DNA of 64,000 nt from Pleomorphomonas carboxyditropha (GTDB taxonomy: Bacteria > Pseudomonadota > Alphaproteobacteria > Rhizobiales > Pleomorphomonadaceae), in NCBI RefSeq assembly GCF_002770725.1, contig NZ_NQVN01000001.1:744001-808000 (forward strand), given 5' to 3'. Numbering within the stretch: the stretch's first letter is position 1; each line of letters opens with the position of its first letter. This document shows positions 6,747 to 14,931 of this stretch, piece by piece. A program made the translations under genes and the position numbers. The notes beneath the pieces are model-generated. The model worked only from the letters and a program-made list of their open reading frames with translations, made no database searches and had not been told where the DNA came from.

Positions 6747-7592
6747 TCATCGCGTCTTCAATCGCTGCATGCCCTCGGCCAGCGTCCAGAGCGCGCGATT
6801 GAGGGTCACATTCTGGTCGATGCCGTTGATGGGGCGGGTCTGGCTGCGGCGGATGCGGCCTTCGGCATTGCGCCGCTGCCCATGCAAGCCGCCTCTTATC
6901 ATGTTCTCCTGAATGGTGTTGTAGGTCATCCAGAGGCTTTGTCCGGCATCCTCGCGGCGGCGCGGCTGGATGATCTGATCAGGGCGGACGGGGCTTTCCT
7001 CTTCGCCGTAGCGGGCGACAAGGCTGGCCTCGGCCAGAACGCGGCGCTCATCTTCGCCAAGCTGGATTTCCTTCATGGTTTCGCTGGCGTTGATCAGGCG
7101 CGGGAAGTCCTCGGCAACGGTATAGACGCCTTCGATAATGTCATGCTGGATATTGCCCTTGTGGGGGACGCGAACGTCCTCAAACCGCTCGCCCGCCACA
7201 AGGCTGTTGGTGCAGACGAAACGCAACATCCCGGCAAACATCTGGTAGCTGCTGGTTCCGTCATGGGAATTGACGATGATGACTTCCGCCGCCTCCTGCT
7301 TGCCAATGCCGTCATCGCGGCGCAGGCGCAGCATATGTTTGGCGTGGCCGTGGCGGCTGCCGTCACGCGGAACGGACTGCACGGCGAAGAACGGGAACCA
7401 TCCTTCCCGCCGCAACCCCTCCACGATGTCGATGGTGGGGACATAGACGTAACGCTCCGAGCGGCTGTCATGCGCCTCGCGGGCGAAGATGGACGGGACG
7501 TGTCGGTAAAGAGCTTCGTTGTCGAGCGCTTCCCGCCCGGTGATCTGATGGGAATTGCGGCCGAACCGGGTGGCAAGGTGATGATAGGTCAT
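6747..7592 (-). CDS. DUF932 domain protein
   Basis: This encodes a 281-residue DUF932 protein, a family common on plasmids, phages and integrative elements and without a settled biochemical role. Recognisable parts are YHHLATRFGRNSHQIT at the N terminus, YVYVPTIDIVEGLRREGW, and the central MFAGMLRFVCTNSLVAG followed by RVPHKGNIQHDIIEGVY. The ATG at 7592 follows an AAGGATCAAGATC ribosome-binding stretch that is also found before the ParB-like gene. The longer frame upstream is leader sequence. A duplicated leader (7613-7885) lies upstream and a hairpin terminator downstream. Confidence 0.85.
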   Translation of the reverse strand: MTYHHLATRFGRNSHQITGREALDNEALYRHVPSIFAREAHDSRSERYVYVPTIDIVEGLRREGWFPFFAVQSVPRDGSRHGHAKHMLRLRRDDGIGKQEAAEVIIVNSHDGTSSYQMFAGMLRFVCTNSLVAGERFEDVRVPHKGNIQHDIIEGVYTVAEDFPRLINASETMKEIQLGEDERRVLAEASLVARYGEEESPVRPDQIIQPRRREDAGQSLWMTYNTIQENMIRGGLHGQRRNAEGRIRRSQTRPINGIDQNVTLNRALWTLAEGMQRLKTR

Positions 7593-7612
7593 GATCTTGA
7601 TCCTTATGGGTC

Positions 7613-7885
7613 TGGGTTGGAGCGCAGCGCTGCGCTGCAACCCTGGCCGTCGCCGAGACCGGGGGGTGCAAGGCGCAAGGGGGCCGTGACGGAGGGGGAT
7701 CACCCGGCCTGCACGGAACGAGGAACGAAGTGGAGGAAGGCTGGGGATACCGTCACGGCTCCCTTGCGCCGCGCCAGGGGGCGGCGCCCCCAAGCAACAG
7801 CCCGGCCAGAGTGAAGCGGTAGCCGGGGAGAAGATCCGATCGGGATACGTCAAGTCTGAAAACCGGAGAGCCGTGAATCCCGATC
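7613..7885 (-). repeat. Duplicated leader, copy 1 (ahead of DUF932)
   Basis: A run of about 69 identical bases starting at 7613 recurs at 12678 ahead of the ParB-like gene. Shorter shared blocks follow at about 7691-7715 and 7735-7795. The distal end carries a 9-bp inverted repeat, 7838-7846 with 7877-7885 (GATCGGGAT/ATCCCGATC), that matches a covarying repeat in copy 2. The segment also holds a GGGGGC/GCCCCC hairpin near 7778-7792. It probably contains the promoter and 5' untranslated region. Confidence 0.7.
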
Positions 7886-7917
7886 TCCGTATTCCCTGAC
7901 AGGCGGCGGCCATGAGC

Positions 7918-7948
7918 AAAAAAGAAGCCCCGCTCGGGTGAGCGGGGC
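7918..7948 (-). terminator. Rho-independent terminator of the DUF736 gene
   Basis: A 9-bp stem GCCCCGCTC/GAGCGGGGC (7927-7935/7940-7948) with loop GGGT is followed on the minus strand by a T-rich run (plus-strand 7918-7926). It lies 17 nt after the stop codon of the DUF736 gene at 7966. Confidence 0.85.
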
Positions 7949-7965
7949 TGTTCCGGGGGCCGGTC

Positions 7966-8283
7966 TTAGTCGCCGTTGCGGCGGGACCAGATGAGGTTGT
8001 GACCGCTTCCGTCTTCGGCTTCGACCAGGCTGGCGTAGATCGGCGCCGGGAAGCTCGGATCGTCCAGCTTGACGGAGAGGTATTCGCGCTGCGTCTCGCG
8101 GGCGATCTTCTTCCAGGCCGCGCCGAACTCGGTGGCGCCGGCGAAGATGCGGAAGTCGGGGCCGCGCTCGCTGTCGCCCTCGGTGGCGGTGAACTTGGCC
8201 TTGACGTTGAGGGTCAGGGTCTTGACCGAGCCAGCGAAGCCCGCGCCGTTTTCGTTCTTGGTGAAGGTGCCGATGGTCGCCAT
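7966..8283 (-). CDS. DUF736 family protein (second copy)
   Basis: This 105-residue DUF736 protein has the canonical opening [20 protein letters not shown] and the closing [16 protein letters not shown] followed by LIWSR. The function of the family is unknown. It is typical of alphaproteobacterial mobile elements, where it is often expressed alone ahead of DUF932 and ParB-like genes. The ATG at 8283 has AAGGAA 8 nt upstream, and a clear terminator follows the stop. It is only moderately similar to the operon copy at 1261-1593, which has a different core, so the two are diverged paralogues. Confidence 0.9.
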   Translation of the reverse strand: MATIGTFTKNENGAGFAGSVKTLTLNVKAKFTATEGDSERGPDFRIFAGATEFGAAWKKIARETQREYLSVKLDDPSFPAPIYASLVEAEDGSGHNLIWSRRNGD

Positions 8284-9045
8284 TGTCGTATTCCTTTTCC
8301 TGTCGGGTCGCACCATTGCGACCTCGATGGTGGTCGTGAAACCGGGGACGATCGGCCCCGCACCCCTCGGGGCTGGAACGGAGTGGAGGGCGGCCGGCGA
8401 CGGCTTTTTTGCCTCGCGATGCAAAGCCGAAGGCGGCGGAAAAAAGTTGGCGACGGACGTTGCGGGAAGACGAGCGAGACGCCGCTTCAGCGGCGGCGGT
8501 CTTCGGTCAGACCGTGCCAATCGAGGACGCGGATGGAGCGCCCAAACAGGTAATCAAGGGGAATACGGCAATGGCGCCCGTCCCGCGCCTCGCCGGGATC
8601 GGGGATGCTTGCGTGGTTCTGTGGCCGCCGTCTTCCCTGACCCGACCGGCAAGGCCGTTCGCCTATCGCCAGCGGGGGCGACAGCGGGTGCGGCTTCGGC
8701 TGACCTTCGCCGATGCTGCCGTATCCGGTATGGCCGAAACATCGCGTGCGGGACGTCTGCCATGCCTGTGCCAAGCGGATGATCCGAGCTTCCCAGCGCT
8801 GATCCGGCTGCCAGTCGATGCGGACGGACAGCCCAACCCCATCATAGGCTTGCCATGGCGACCATGACCGGCCTTCCGATACAGCCTTGCTCAACCGGAT
8901 GGGGCTATCTGCGAAATGGCCGACGCCACCCTTCGCGTTATGGGATTGAAGCCGAATGGCGGAAACGCGCCGACGGCGTGGTTCCGGCGAAGCCGAAAGC
9001 CCGGCCCGAAGGGCAACGCCCAAACCTTATCGACATTTCCATGTA
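8284..9045. other. Long segment without a confident gene
   Basis: This 760-bp segment has open frames on both strands but none with homology, codon pattern or ribosome-binding site that I trust. One local resemblance stands out. Plus-strand 8783-8812 (encoding DDPSFPALI) is close at DNA level to the 3' part of the neighbouring DUF736 gene, which encodes DDPSFPAPI. This may be a decayed DUF736 fragment on the opposite strand. The start of the segment holds the promoter of the DUF736 gene. Confidence 0.3.
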
Positions 9046-9074
9046 TTGACACTGTAGATACGTTCACCCATATT
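9046..9074 (+). promoter_or_regulatory. Predicted promoter of the tacA-tacT operon
   Basis: TTGACA at 9046-9051 and CATATT at 9069-9074 are separated by 17 bp. Transcription would start at or very near the ATG at 9081, which has no ribosome-binding site, so the message may be leaderless or nearly so. Confidence 0.55.
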
Positions 9075-9080
9075 GCGGTC

Positions 9081-9422
9081 ATGGCAAAAACTCGTCTCGC
9101 CCCTTCCGAATCTACCCGCTCCGCGTCTCCTGCCGTCGCGGCCCGCGCATCTACGTCCGAGGCCAAGGGCAGCATCAACTTGCGGATCGAGACCGACACC
9201 CGCCAGCTCATCGACGATGCGGCGGCGGTCCTCGGCAAGACGCGCACCGAGTTCATGGTGGAGAGCGCGAGGCGACAGGCGGTCGATGTGCTGCTCGACC
9301 AGCGCCTGTTCACACTCGATCCGGAACGCTACGACGCCTTCATGCGGGCGCTCGACAATCCGCCTGCACCGGGGCCTAAGCTCAAGGCTCTGCTACGCCG
9401 GACCCCGGCATGGCAGAAATAG
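9081..9422 (+). CDS. tacA: TacA-like (DUF1778) antitoxin
   Basis: This 113-residue protein has a disordered Ala/Ser-rich N terminus followed by the DUF1778 ribbon-helix-helix (SINLRIETDTRQLIDDAAAVLGKTRTEFMVESARRQA). The C-terminal tail (LDPERYDAFMRALDNPP) is the part that wraps the toxin in this family. Antitoxins of this type bind the partner GNAT toxin and repress their own promoter. The gene overlaps the toxin by 13 nt. A consensus-like promoter lies immediately upstream, and the start at 9081 is favoured by position relative to it. Confidence 0.9.
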   Translation: MAKTRLAPSESTRSASPAVAARASTSEAKGSINLRIETDTRQLIDDAAAVLGKTRTEFMVESARRQAVDVLLDQRLFTLDPERYDAFMRALDNPPAPGPKLKALLRRTPAWQK

Positions 9423-9940
9423 ACGAAGCGGCGGACGATCCCGAATTGCCGCTATCGCCTCCTGTTCCCCTGGCTGCTGAACACGATCTTTCCGAGTTCG
9501 ACTGCGGCGAGCCGGTGCTGAATGACTGGCTGCGTCATCGGGCCTTGAAGAACGAAAGCCGGTTCTCGCGCACATACGTCGTGTGCGAGGGCAATCGGGT
9601 CGTCGGCTATTTCTGCATTTCAGCGGGATCGGTCGAACGGGGAGCGGCTCCCGGTAAGGTGAGGCGCAACGCCCCGGACGTGATTCCGGTTTCGATCATC
9701 GGTCGGCTGGCTGTCAGTCTTGACCATGCGCGCAAGGGTCTCGGCGCGGACCTGCTTTCGGACGCATTGCGCCGGATCGCGCTGGCCTCGCAAAGCATCG
9801 GCATTGGGGCTGTGATGGTCCAGGCCAAGGACGATGCCGCCAGACGCTTCTATCTGCGCTGCGCGGAGTTCATCGAATATCCCGAGGACAGCCGGACGCT
9901 GTTCCTGCCTATCGAAACGGTGGTCGCGGGCTTCGGCTAG
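9410..9940 (+). CDS. tacT: TacT-like GNAT acetyltransferase toxin
   Basis: This is a 176-residue GNAT-fold protein of the TacT family. Members acetylate the amino group of charged tRNA and so stop translation. Visible features are the N-terminal AEHDLSEFDCGEPVLNDWLRHRA stretch, the acetyl-CoA loop HARKGLG, and the C-terminal ARRFYLRCAEFIEYPEDSRTLFLPI typical of these toxins. It follows its DUF1778 antitoxin with overlapping frames. On a mobile element the pair probably acts as an addiction module; that role is inferred. Confidence 0.9.
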   Translation: MAEIDEAADDPELPLSPPVPLAAEHDLSEFDCGEPVLNDWLRHRALKNESRFSRTYVVCEGNRVVGYFCISAGSVERGAAPGKVRRNAPDVIPVSIIGRLAVSLDHARKGLGADLLSDALRRIALASQSIGIGAVMVQAKDDAARRFYLRCAEFIEYPEDSRTLFLPIETVVAGFG

Positions 9941-9948
9941 GTGCCCCT

Positions 9949-10365
9949 CTATCTGGCGGGCTGGCCGACGCCGCTCGCCAGCCGCGCCAAGGCGGACATG
10001 CCCGCGAAACCGCCTCCGACGACACAGAAGATTTGCCGCCAGATGTCGGACGGCACGGCTTCCTTGGTGACGCCATGGACCAGCGCATAGCCCGCAACGG
10101 CAGCGGGGGCGGCGAAGATCAGCGCGACGATCAGGCGGACGATGGGAATGCGAATCGTCTCGAACAGCACCGCCAGAACGCCGAAGGCAATGCCTGCGGC
10201 GAACAGGCCGACCAGTCCCGCGCCGATCAGGCCGGAGCCGGTCTGGTAGGCGAATTGCGCGGCGGTCAGACCAAGCATGAAAGGCAGCGCATAGACGGCG
10301 AGCGTATAAGCGATGACACAAAGAAGCGCGACCAGCGCTACGCTCATGAACATGACTGCGACCAT
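9949..10365 (-). CDS. Predicted inner-membrane protein, unknown function
   Basis: This 138-residue protein is mostly hydrophobic, with about four membrane segments (starting near residues 3, 26, 55 and 84). I do not recognise a family. The ATG at 10365 follows AAAGG by about 9 nt; the frame further upstream lacks a ribosome-binding site. It is convergent with tacT, 8 nt apart, and lies between tacT and the ParB-like gene in the mobile-element part, so it may be an accessory gene of the element. Confidence 0.65.
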   Translation of the reverse strand: MVAVMFMSVALVALLCVIAYTLAVYALPFMLGLTAAQFAYQTGSGLIGAGLVGLFAAGIAFGVLAVLFETIRIPIVRLIVALIFAAPAAVAGYALVHGVTKEAVPSDIWRQIFCVVGGGFAGMSALARLASGVGQPAR

Positions 10366-10466
10366 GATCTTTACCTTTGTCCTACTGCACCGCCTTTCGT
10401 GCAATCGTTACGAAAACTGCTGCGCGCTCTAAAGGTGCCTCTATGTCCTTCATCTGTCGAGGTCAT

Positions 10467-10503
10467 CCGGCCGCGCGGGGTAGCCGCGCGGCCGGATTTT
10501 TTT
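10467..10503 (+). terminator. Rho-independent terminator, plus strand
   Basis: A perfect 10-bp GC-rich stem (10467-10476/10486-10495) is followed by seven T residues at 10497-10503. It points rightward although the nearest plus-strand gene (tacT) ends at 9940. It could insulate the ParB-like gene from rightward transcripts. Confidence 0.65.
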
Positions 10504-10546
10504 CCAATTGAAGGCCGGGACCGCTGACGCGATCCCGGCCGGTGCT

Positions 10547-12658
10547 TCATTCCGCCGCGACGGTGAAAGGCTCGTCCTCCACGGTTTCGGCGTTGTCGGC
10601 CTCCGGCAGAACTTCGGCCTCCATGGCGGGTGCCTCCTGCTGCGCGTCGGCCAGCCACGCAGGCCGCTCGGTGCGCAACAGAGGCGGAAGCCATCCGGTT
10701 CCGGCCAGAAGCCGTTCGGCGGCTTCGGCCATCTCCGGCTTCTTCTTGCCCGCGATACGCTCGGCTGCCTCGTCGCCAAGGGGTTCGCGCACGGCGGCGA
10801 GGATATGAGCCTTGGTCACGCGACCGAGATAGGCCCGCACGGTGGGCGTCCAGTGCGCCGTCATGTCAAGCGCAACCGCCGTCGCCAGCCTGTCCGCCGT
10901 TTCGTGGGCGCGGCGCTTGTGCTGCTCCCACGGCACCTTGACCGCATTGACGGTCTGCGCGGCGCAATGGGCGAACAGCGCCATGACGCTGGCATGGTCC
11001 AGCCCGGCAATGAAGCCCCAAAGGTCCGACACGTCGCGCGGCATGTCCGCCGCCCATCCGGCATGACGATCCGCCAGCGCCTTCGCCGCTGCCGTGTCCT
11101 CGATCCCATCCGCATGCCCGCCAAGGCTGGCGCTGATCGGACGGATTTCGAGGCAATGCGCTTCCCCGCTACCACGATAGAAGGTCTGCGCGGCGAGCGC
11201 ATGGGTGACAGCGATCAAGGCCATGTCCGGCTGCTCACCAAGGGCGAGACGCAGGCCAAGCGTCCGGTGGGCGGTCAGGTCGCGGATGAGAAGGTCGGAA
11301 ATCGGCTTGCCGTCTTCCTCCGCTTCCTCGTCCTCGATGTCGAGCGCGGAAACATGGTTCCCGTCCTCGTCATACTCGCCGTCCTCTCCGATGATCTCGC
11401 CATCGCCGTTAACGCGAACGCCGTCGATGATGGTTTCGCCGTCCGCGCCTTCTTCTTCCTCCGGTTCCGGGGCCTCGTCCTCGGGTCGGATGAAACCGCG
11501 CTCGATGCGGACGGCGCCGTCATGGTTCAGAACCACGAAAACCCCGCCGCGCCCGATCTCGTCGGGATCATAGGCATGGCGCAGCCCGTCGATGCGCTCG
11601 ATCTCGGCTTCAAGCTCCGCAAGGCGCTGATCCACCTCGGGCGGCAGGTCCTCGTCCGCGTCCTGCCATTCCGCCGACAGGTGCTCAAGTTCCTCTTGCG
11701 CGGCATCGTAGGCGGCTTCCTGCTCCTCGGATAGCTCCACCCCCTGCGGATAGGTGCGGCGCATGCCATGGGCGTGGGGCCAGTCGATATAGGCCGAAAC
11801 CCATTTCCATCCCTCGGCCTCCTGAACCTCGGCGGCGATCCGTTCCAGCTTGTCGAGGGCAAGCCGGTCCAGAAGCGCTGCATCCTCGTAGAAGCCGCCG
11901 CGATCCTCGGTGAACAGGTCGCGGATGATGTAGCCGCCCGCCTCGGTATAGGCTTCCGGCCCGACAAACACCGCGCGCCGATCCGAAGCCGCCACGTTGC
12001 TCGCGGTCAGATCGCGGCGGATGATCCACGGTTCCTTGTTATAGGACAGGTTTTCGTAAACCTGTTCCTGCCGGTCGTGATCGTCGGTGATGGCGAACGC
12101 CTGCAACTGGTCCATGGTCAGCCCGCCGTCGCGGTAAATCTGAATGAGCTTGGGGCTGACGGCTCCAAGGCGAAGCCGCTGCTTCACCACATGCGCGCTC
12201 GTGCCGAACCGGGCCGCAATTTCCTCCGCGCCCCATCCGCGATCTTCGGAAAGCTCGCGGAACTTCTCGAACTCGTCGGCAGGGTGAAGGTTTTCGCGGT
12301 TGACGTTCTCGTCAAGGCTGATCTCGGCGGCATCATTCGCCGTGTCGATGACGCAGCGGACCGGCTCGGTCTTTTTGATCTCCTTGCGCTTGGCGCGCAG
12401 AAGCTGCGCCAGCCTGCGGCCTTCTCCGACGCTGACCAGATAGAAACCGGTCGGCTCGCCTTCCGCGTCAAGCTCCGGCTCCACCACAAGGTTTTGCAGG
12501 ATACCCTTGGCGGCGATGCTCGCCGCCTTCCCCTCGATAGACGCCTCGCTGTGCGGGGTCTTCCGGGCGTTCTTCGGGTGCTTCTTGAGCTTGTTGAGCG
12601 GGATGAAAACCGTTTCGCCATGTTCGGGAACGGTCGTGATCTGTGCATTGTTCGTCAT
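10547..12658 (-). CDS. Large ParB/RepB/Spo0J-domain protein of the mobile element
   Basis: This encodes a 703-residue protein with an N-terminal ParB nuclease-like domain (VFIPLNKLKKHPKNARK, then GEGRRLAQLL and ENVNRENLHPADEFEKF). A helix-turn-helix follows (GWGAEEIAARFGTSAHVVKQRLRL). The rest is a long family-specific C-terminal part with an acidic linker (EDEAPEPEEEEGADGE). It is far larger than chromosomal ParB and has no adjacent parA. Proteins of this type are usual companions of DUF932 and DUF736 genes on alphaproteobacterial elements and may control gene expression or DNA maintenance. The ATG at 12658 shares its leader with the DUF932 gene. Confidence 0.85.
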   Translation of the reverse strand: MTNNAQITTVPEHGETVFIPLNKLKKHPKNARKTPHSEASIEGKAASIAAKGILQNLVVEPELDAEGEPTGFYLVSVGEGRRLAQLLRAKRKEIKKTEPVRCVIDTANDAAEISLDENVNRENLHPADEFEKFRELSEDRGWGAEEIAARFGTSAHVVKQRLRLGAVSPKLIQIYRDGGLTMDQLQAFAITDDHDRQEQVYENLSYNKEPWIIRRDLTASNVAASDRRAVFVGPEAYTEAGGYIIRDLFTEDRGGFYEDAALLDRLALDKLERIAAEVQEAEGWKWVSAYIDWPHAHGMRRTYPQGVELSEEQEAAYDAAQEELEHLSAEWQDADEDLPPEVDQRLAELEAEIERIDGLRHAYDPDEIGRGGVFVVLNHDGAVRIERGFIRPEDEAPEPEEEEGADGETIIDGVRVNGDGEIIGEDGEYDEDGNHVSALDIEDEEAEEDGKPISDLLIRDLTAHRTLGLRLALGEQPDMALIAVTHALAAQTFYRGSGEAHCLEIRPISASLGGHADGIEDTAAAKALADRHAGWAADMPRDVSDLWGFIAGLDHASVMALFAHCAAQTVNAVKVPWEQHKRRAHETADRLATAVALDMTAHWTPTVRAYLGRVTKAHILAAVREPLGDEAAERIAGKKKPEMAEAAERLLAGTGWLPPLLRTERPAWLADAQQEAPAMEAEVLPEADNAETVEDEPFTVAAE

Positions 12659-12677
12659 GATCTTGATCCTTTTGGCT

Positions 12678-12978
12678 TGGGTTGGAGCGCAGCGCTGCGC
12701 TGCAACCCTGGCCGTCGCCGAGACCGGGGGGTGCAAGGCGCAAGGGTGGACGGGCGGAGGGGGATCACCCGGCCTGCACGAAGCGGATCGAAGTCATGAC
12801 GAAGGTGCGAGAGCAGGCATCCGCGCGGAAGGCTGGGGATACCGCCCGGCCGCCCTTGTGCCGCGCCAGGGGGCAGCGCCCCCAAGCGCTCGCCCGGCCA
12901 AAGCGAAGTGGAGGCCCGGCACAAGAATCGGATCAGGAGGTGAGAGGTCTGAAAGCCGGAAGTCCTGACTTCCTGATC
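12678..12978 (-). repeat. Duplicated leader, copy 2 (ahead of the ParB-like gene)
   Basis: This copy begins with the same run of about 69 bases as 7613 and shares later blocks, including GGAGGGGGATCACCCGG and the GGGGGC/GCCCCC hairpin. Its distal inverted repeat is GATCAGGA/TCCTGATC (12931-12938 with 12971-12978). It differs from copy 1 by one G:C to A:T pair change on both arms, so pairing is kept. There is no gene in 12659-13048. Confidence 0.7.
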
Positions 12979-13048
12979 GCAGCTTCATCTTGCGAGAGAA
13001 GAGAGTAGAATGTGAGCATCATCGGGTGATCGGCAGTGCGGCTTTGCC

Positions 13049-13477
13049 ATGACCGAGGAACGGAACCGGGAGATTTTGAAGCGTCGTCGAGCTGGCGAGA
13101 CCTTCGCCGCAATCGCGCGCGACCATAGTGTGTCCGTCCCACGCGTCCGCCAGATATTCGAACGCGAGGAAAGAAAGGATCTACGTCGGAAAGAGCTGGC
13201 GGAGGCCGACCGCCGTGCCGATCAGCCGAATCTGCTTCATCTCGACCCCTGGGTGCGGCAACTCTTGGCCGAGTTCTGCGGCAAGGCGGAGTTCACGCCG
13301 GATGATGTCGAGAGACGGGGCTTCTGGCGAAGCAACTTCTCCTGCGAGGAGCCGGTCTGGCGCGCGATCGTGAAATGGATGGCGCTCGCCGGCAAACAGC
13401 CGGCGAAACTGCCCTTTAGATGGACGATCGAGGAATGGCAGGAGCACGATTTCGGAGATGTGCCCAAGCGCCCCTGA
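13049..13477 (+). CDS. Hypothetical protein with sigma-70 region 4-like helix-turn-helix
   Basis: This 142-residue protein begins with a helix-turn-helix resembling sigma-70 region 4 (RRRAGETFAAIARDHSVSVPRVRQIFEREERK, residues about 12-43). The remainder is unrecognised (LLAEFCGKAEFTPDDVERRGF, then FRWTIEEWQEHDF). It is probably a DNA-binding accessory regulator of the element. No strong ribosome-binding site precedes the ATG. It lies divergently from the ParB-like leader. Confidence 0.6.
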   Translation: MTEERNREILKRRRAGETFAAIARDHSVSVPRVRQIFEREERKDLRRKELAEADRRADQPNLLHLDPWVRQLLAEFCGKAEFTPDDVERRGFWRSNFSCEEPVWRAIVKWMALAGKQPAKLPFRWTIEEWQEHDFGDVPKRP

Positions 13478-13546
13478 GCCGAAGCGTCTCACGCGCCTGC
13501 GGGGAAACGCGGGTCGGATACTTGGGCGCGAGGAAGGAACGGGCGC

Positions 13547-13777
13547 TTATTCGGGTTTGCAGAAGAGCGCCCGGAACAGGTGCTCCGATCGCTCAATGCC
13601 CTCATCGGTCAATATGACGGATTTCGCCTTGCTGATCGGATTGCTGATATATCCCTTTTCATGCAGCCGGTTCATGGCATCCCAATCGAAGCCCTTCCAT
13701 GAGCGGCCATCTCGGTCGAGTGAGAGGAAAAGCAACGCAAGGATTGCATCGTCTATTTTTTCTTTGTCGATCTCCAT
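13547..13777 (-). CDS. DUF6429 family protein
   Basis: This is a 76-residue DUF6429 protein, recognisable from MEIDKEKIDDAILALLFLSL, GFDWDAMNRLHEKGYISNP and KSVILTDEGIERSEHLFRALF. The family is small, of unknown function, and common in Rhizobiales, often near mobile elements. The ATG at 13777 begins the conserved family sequence; the frame upstream to 13855 does not look conserved. The C-terminal half resembles a winged-helix regulator, but I would not assign a function. Confidence 0.75.
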   Translation of the reverse strand: MEIDKEKIDDAILALLFLSLDRDGRSWKGFDWDAMNRLHEKGYISNPISKAKSVILTDEGIERSEHLFRALFCKPE

Positions 13778-14114
13778 GATTCGATACCCGCTGCGTTCCA
13801 TGGTGCGGTTGGTCGGTGAGAGAGCGGCCGCACCATGATGACCATCAACATTCATGCCTACGTCTATTTTATAGGGTCATGGAGGGCTATGGAGTAGACA
13901 TAGTTCTCATCGCTATCCCGCATGGCCCGCCAAACACCGCCGATTGCCCTCGATAGCCCGATATTTCCGCCGCTGCGCTCCCAACGGACGGCACTGAAAA
14001 CTCCTATTTTACGCTATATCTCGATATATCTTGAAGTTATGGCAGCAATCGACCCATCGCGGTCATTTAGAAGTTCCATCTCGCCGGTCGAAAGCAGCCA
14101 TTTTTATGAGGACG
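13778..14114. other. Gene-free gap near the right edge of the mobile-element region
   Basis: This 337-bp gap is partly AT-rich (about 13985-14050) and has no gene I trust. It separates the last gene with clear mobile-element character from the nucleotidyltransferase gene. I looked for a tRNA or a repeat that could mark an attachment site and found none. Confidence 0.35.
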
Positions 14115-14867
14115 CTACGTCTTTGATGAAATCCTCGCGTCTTGTGGTGCATCAACTCGGTAACCATCGAAGTAGCTTCCACCGTGATTAGCCAATTCCT
14201 GATCTGTCAGTGACAGGAGTGCGGTCTTGTTGCCTTGCACGGCGTCTGTGAACGCTTCGGCCGCGATGATCGCGAGTTTGGGATCATGCCGCTGCAAGAG
14301 ACGGGGGCCCCACTTTCCTTTCCCGGTCCATTGATTGCGCCCGAGCAGAATGAGATCGATCAGGCGGGGATAGAGTTGCGCCGCAATGGCAGCAATTTCG
14401 TTGGTGGGTCTTTCGGCACGAAGATCATCGGCAAGATCGCTCAGAACATATCGCATGGTGTCATACTGCATCCCAGTCAGCGGCTTGGGTCCCCGACCAA
14501 GGATACTTCGTGCATGTTGCTGCATGGCATTGGCATGCCCCGACGCGTTGCCGACAATCACGCCATTCGCAACCATGTCGACGATTACCGGTGCGCCGCC
14601 CTCTATGTCCTTTTCGATGAAGTAGGCCAGTGTCTCCGCATCGTGCACGAAAGCTTCAATGGGGAAGCCATCCAAGACGAAGGATTCTCGCCACGCTTGT
14701 TCCAGCTTCGGATAGACGACGACCAGATCGATGTCGGAGAAATCGTTTCCTTCACCGCGCATGATCGAGCCCGCCACAAACAAGTGCGATGCTCCATTGA
14801 ACCGCGTAGCAAAGCATTTCCGCGCTGCCGATAACGCGGCGTCGATGCGTCGTTGTTGGTGCCGCAT
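14115..14867 (-). CDS. Nucleotidyltransferase-domain protein
   Basis: This 250-residue protein has a Pol-beta-type nucleotidyltransferase domain. The GS motif is at residues 33-34 and the metal-binding acidic pair lies in SDIDLVVVY (D45 and D47), after a basic helix. The C-terminal 150 residues look helical, as in KNTase- and HI0074-like proteins. The substrate cannot be predicted; minimal antitoxin-type or aminoglycoside nucleotidyltransferases share the same core. The ATG at 14867 has GGAGG 8 nt upstream. It appears monocistronic. Confidence 0.75.
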   Translation of the reverse strand: MRHQQRRIDAALSAARKCFATRFNGASHLFVAGSIMRGEGNDFSDIDLVVVYPKLEQAWRESFVLDGFPIEAFVHDAETLAYFIEKDIEGGAPVIVDMVANGVIVGNASGHANAMQQHARSILGRGPKPLTGMQYDTMRYVLSDLADDLRAERPTNEIAAIAAQLYPRLIDLILLGRNQWTGKGKWGPRLLQRHDPKLAIIAAEAFTDAVQGNKTALLSLTDQELANHGGSYFDGYRVDAPQDARISSKT

Positions 14868-14903
14868 GCTGTCGTCCTCCTCGACGTGCGACGCGGCAGG
14901 CAC

Positions 14904-14931
14904 AAAAAAACCCGCTCGCATCCGGCGGGTT
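14904..14931 (-). terminator. Rho-independent terminator, minus strand
   Basis: The stem AACCCGC/GCGGGTT (14909-14915/14925-14931) is followed on the minus strand by seven T residues. It lies 215 nt beyond the manganese catalase stop and just before the nucleotidyltransferase gene. It would end a catalase transcript with a long 3' untranslated region. Confidence 0.75.

Noticed and set aside
8487-9023. A 178-codon minus-strand frame in the gap between DUF736 and tacA
   Set aside because: It has no ribosome-binding site, no homology that I recognise and an atypical composition, so it is left as unexplained sequence.
10508-12799. Plus-strand frames across the ParB-like gene (408 and 343 codons)
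   Set aside because: They are antisense to a well-supported ParB-domain gene and carry no recognisable protein features.
13922-14191. Short plus-strand frame of 89 codons
   Set aside because: It overlaps the 3' end of the nucleotidyltransferase gene and has no ribosome-binding site or conserved features.
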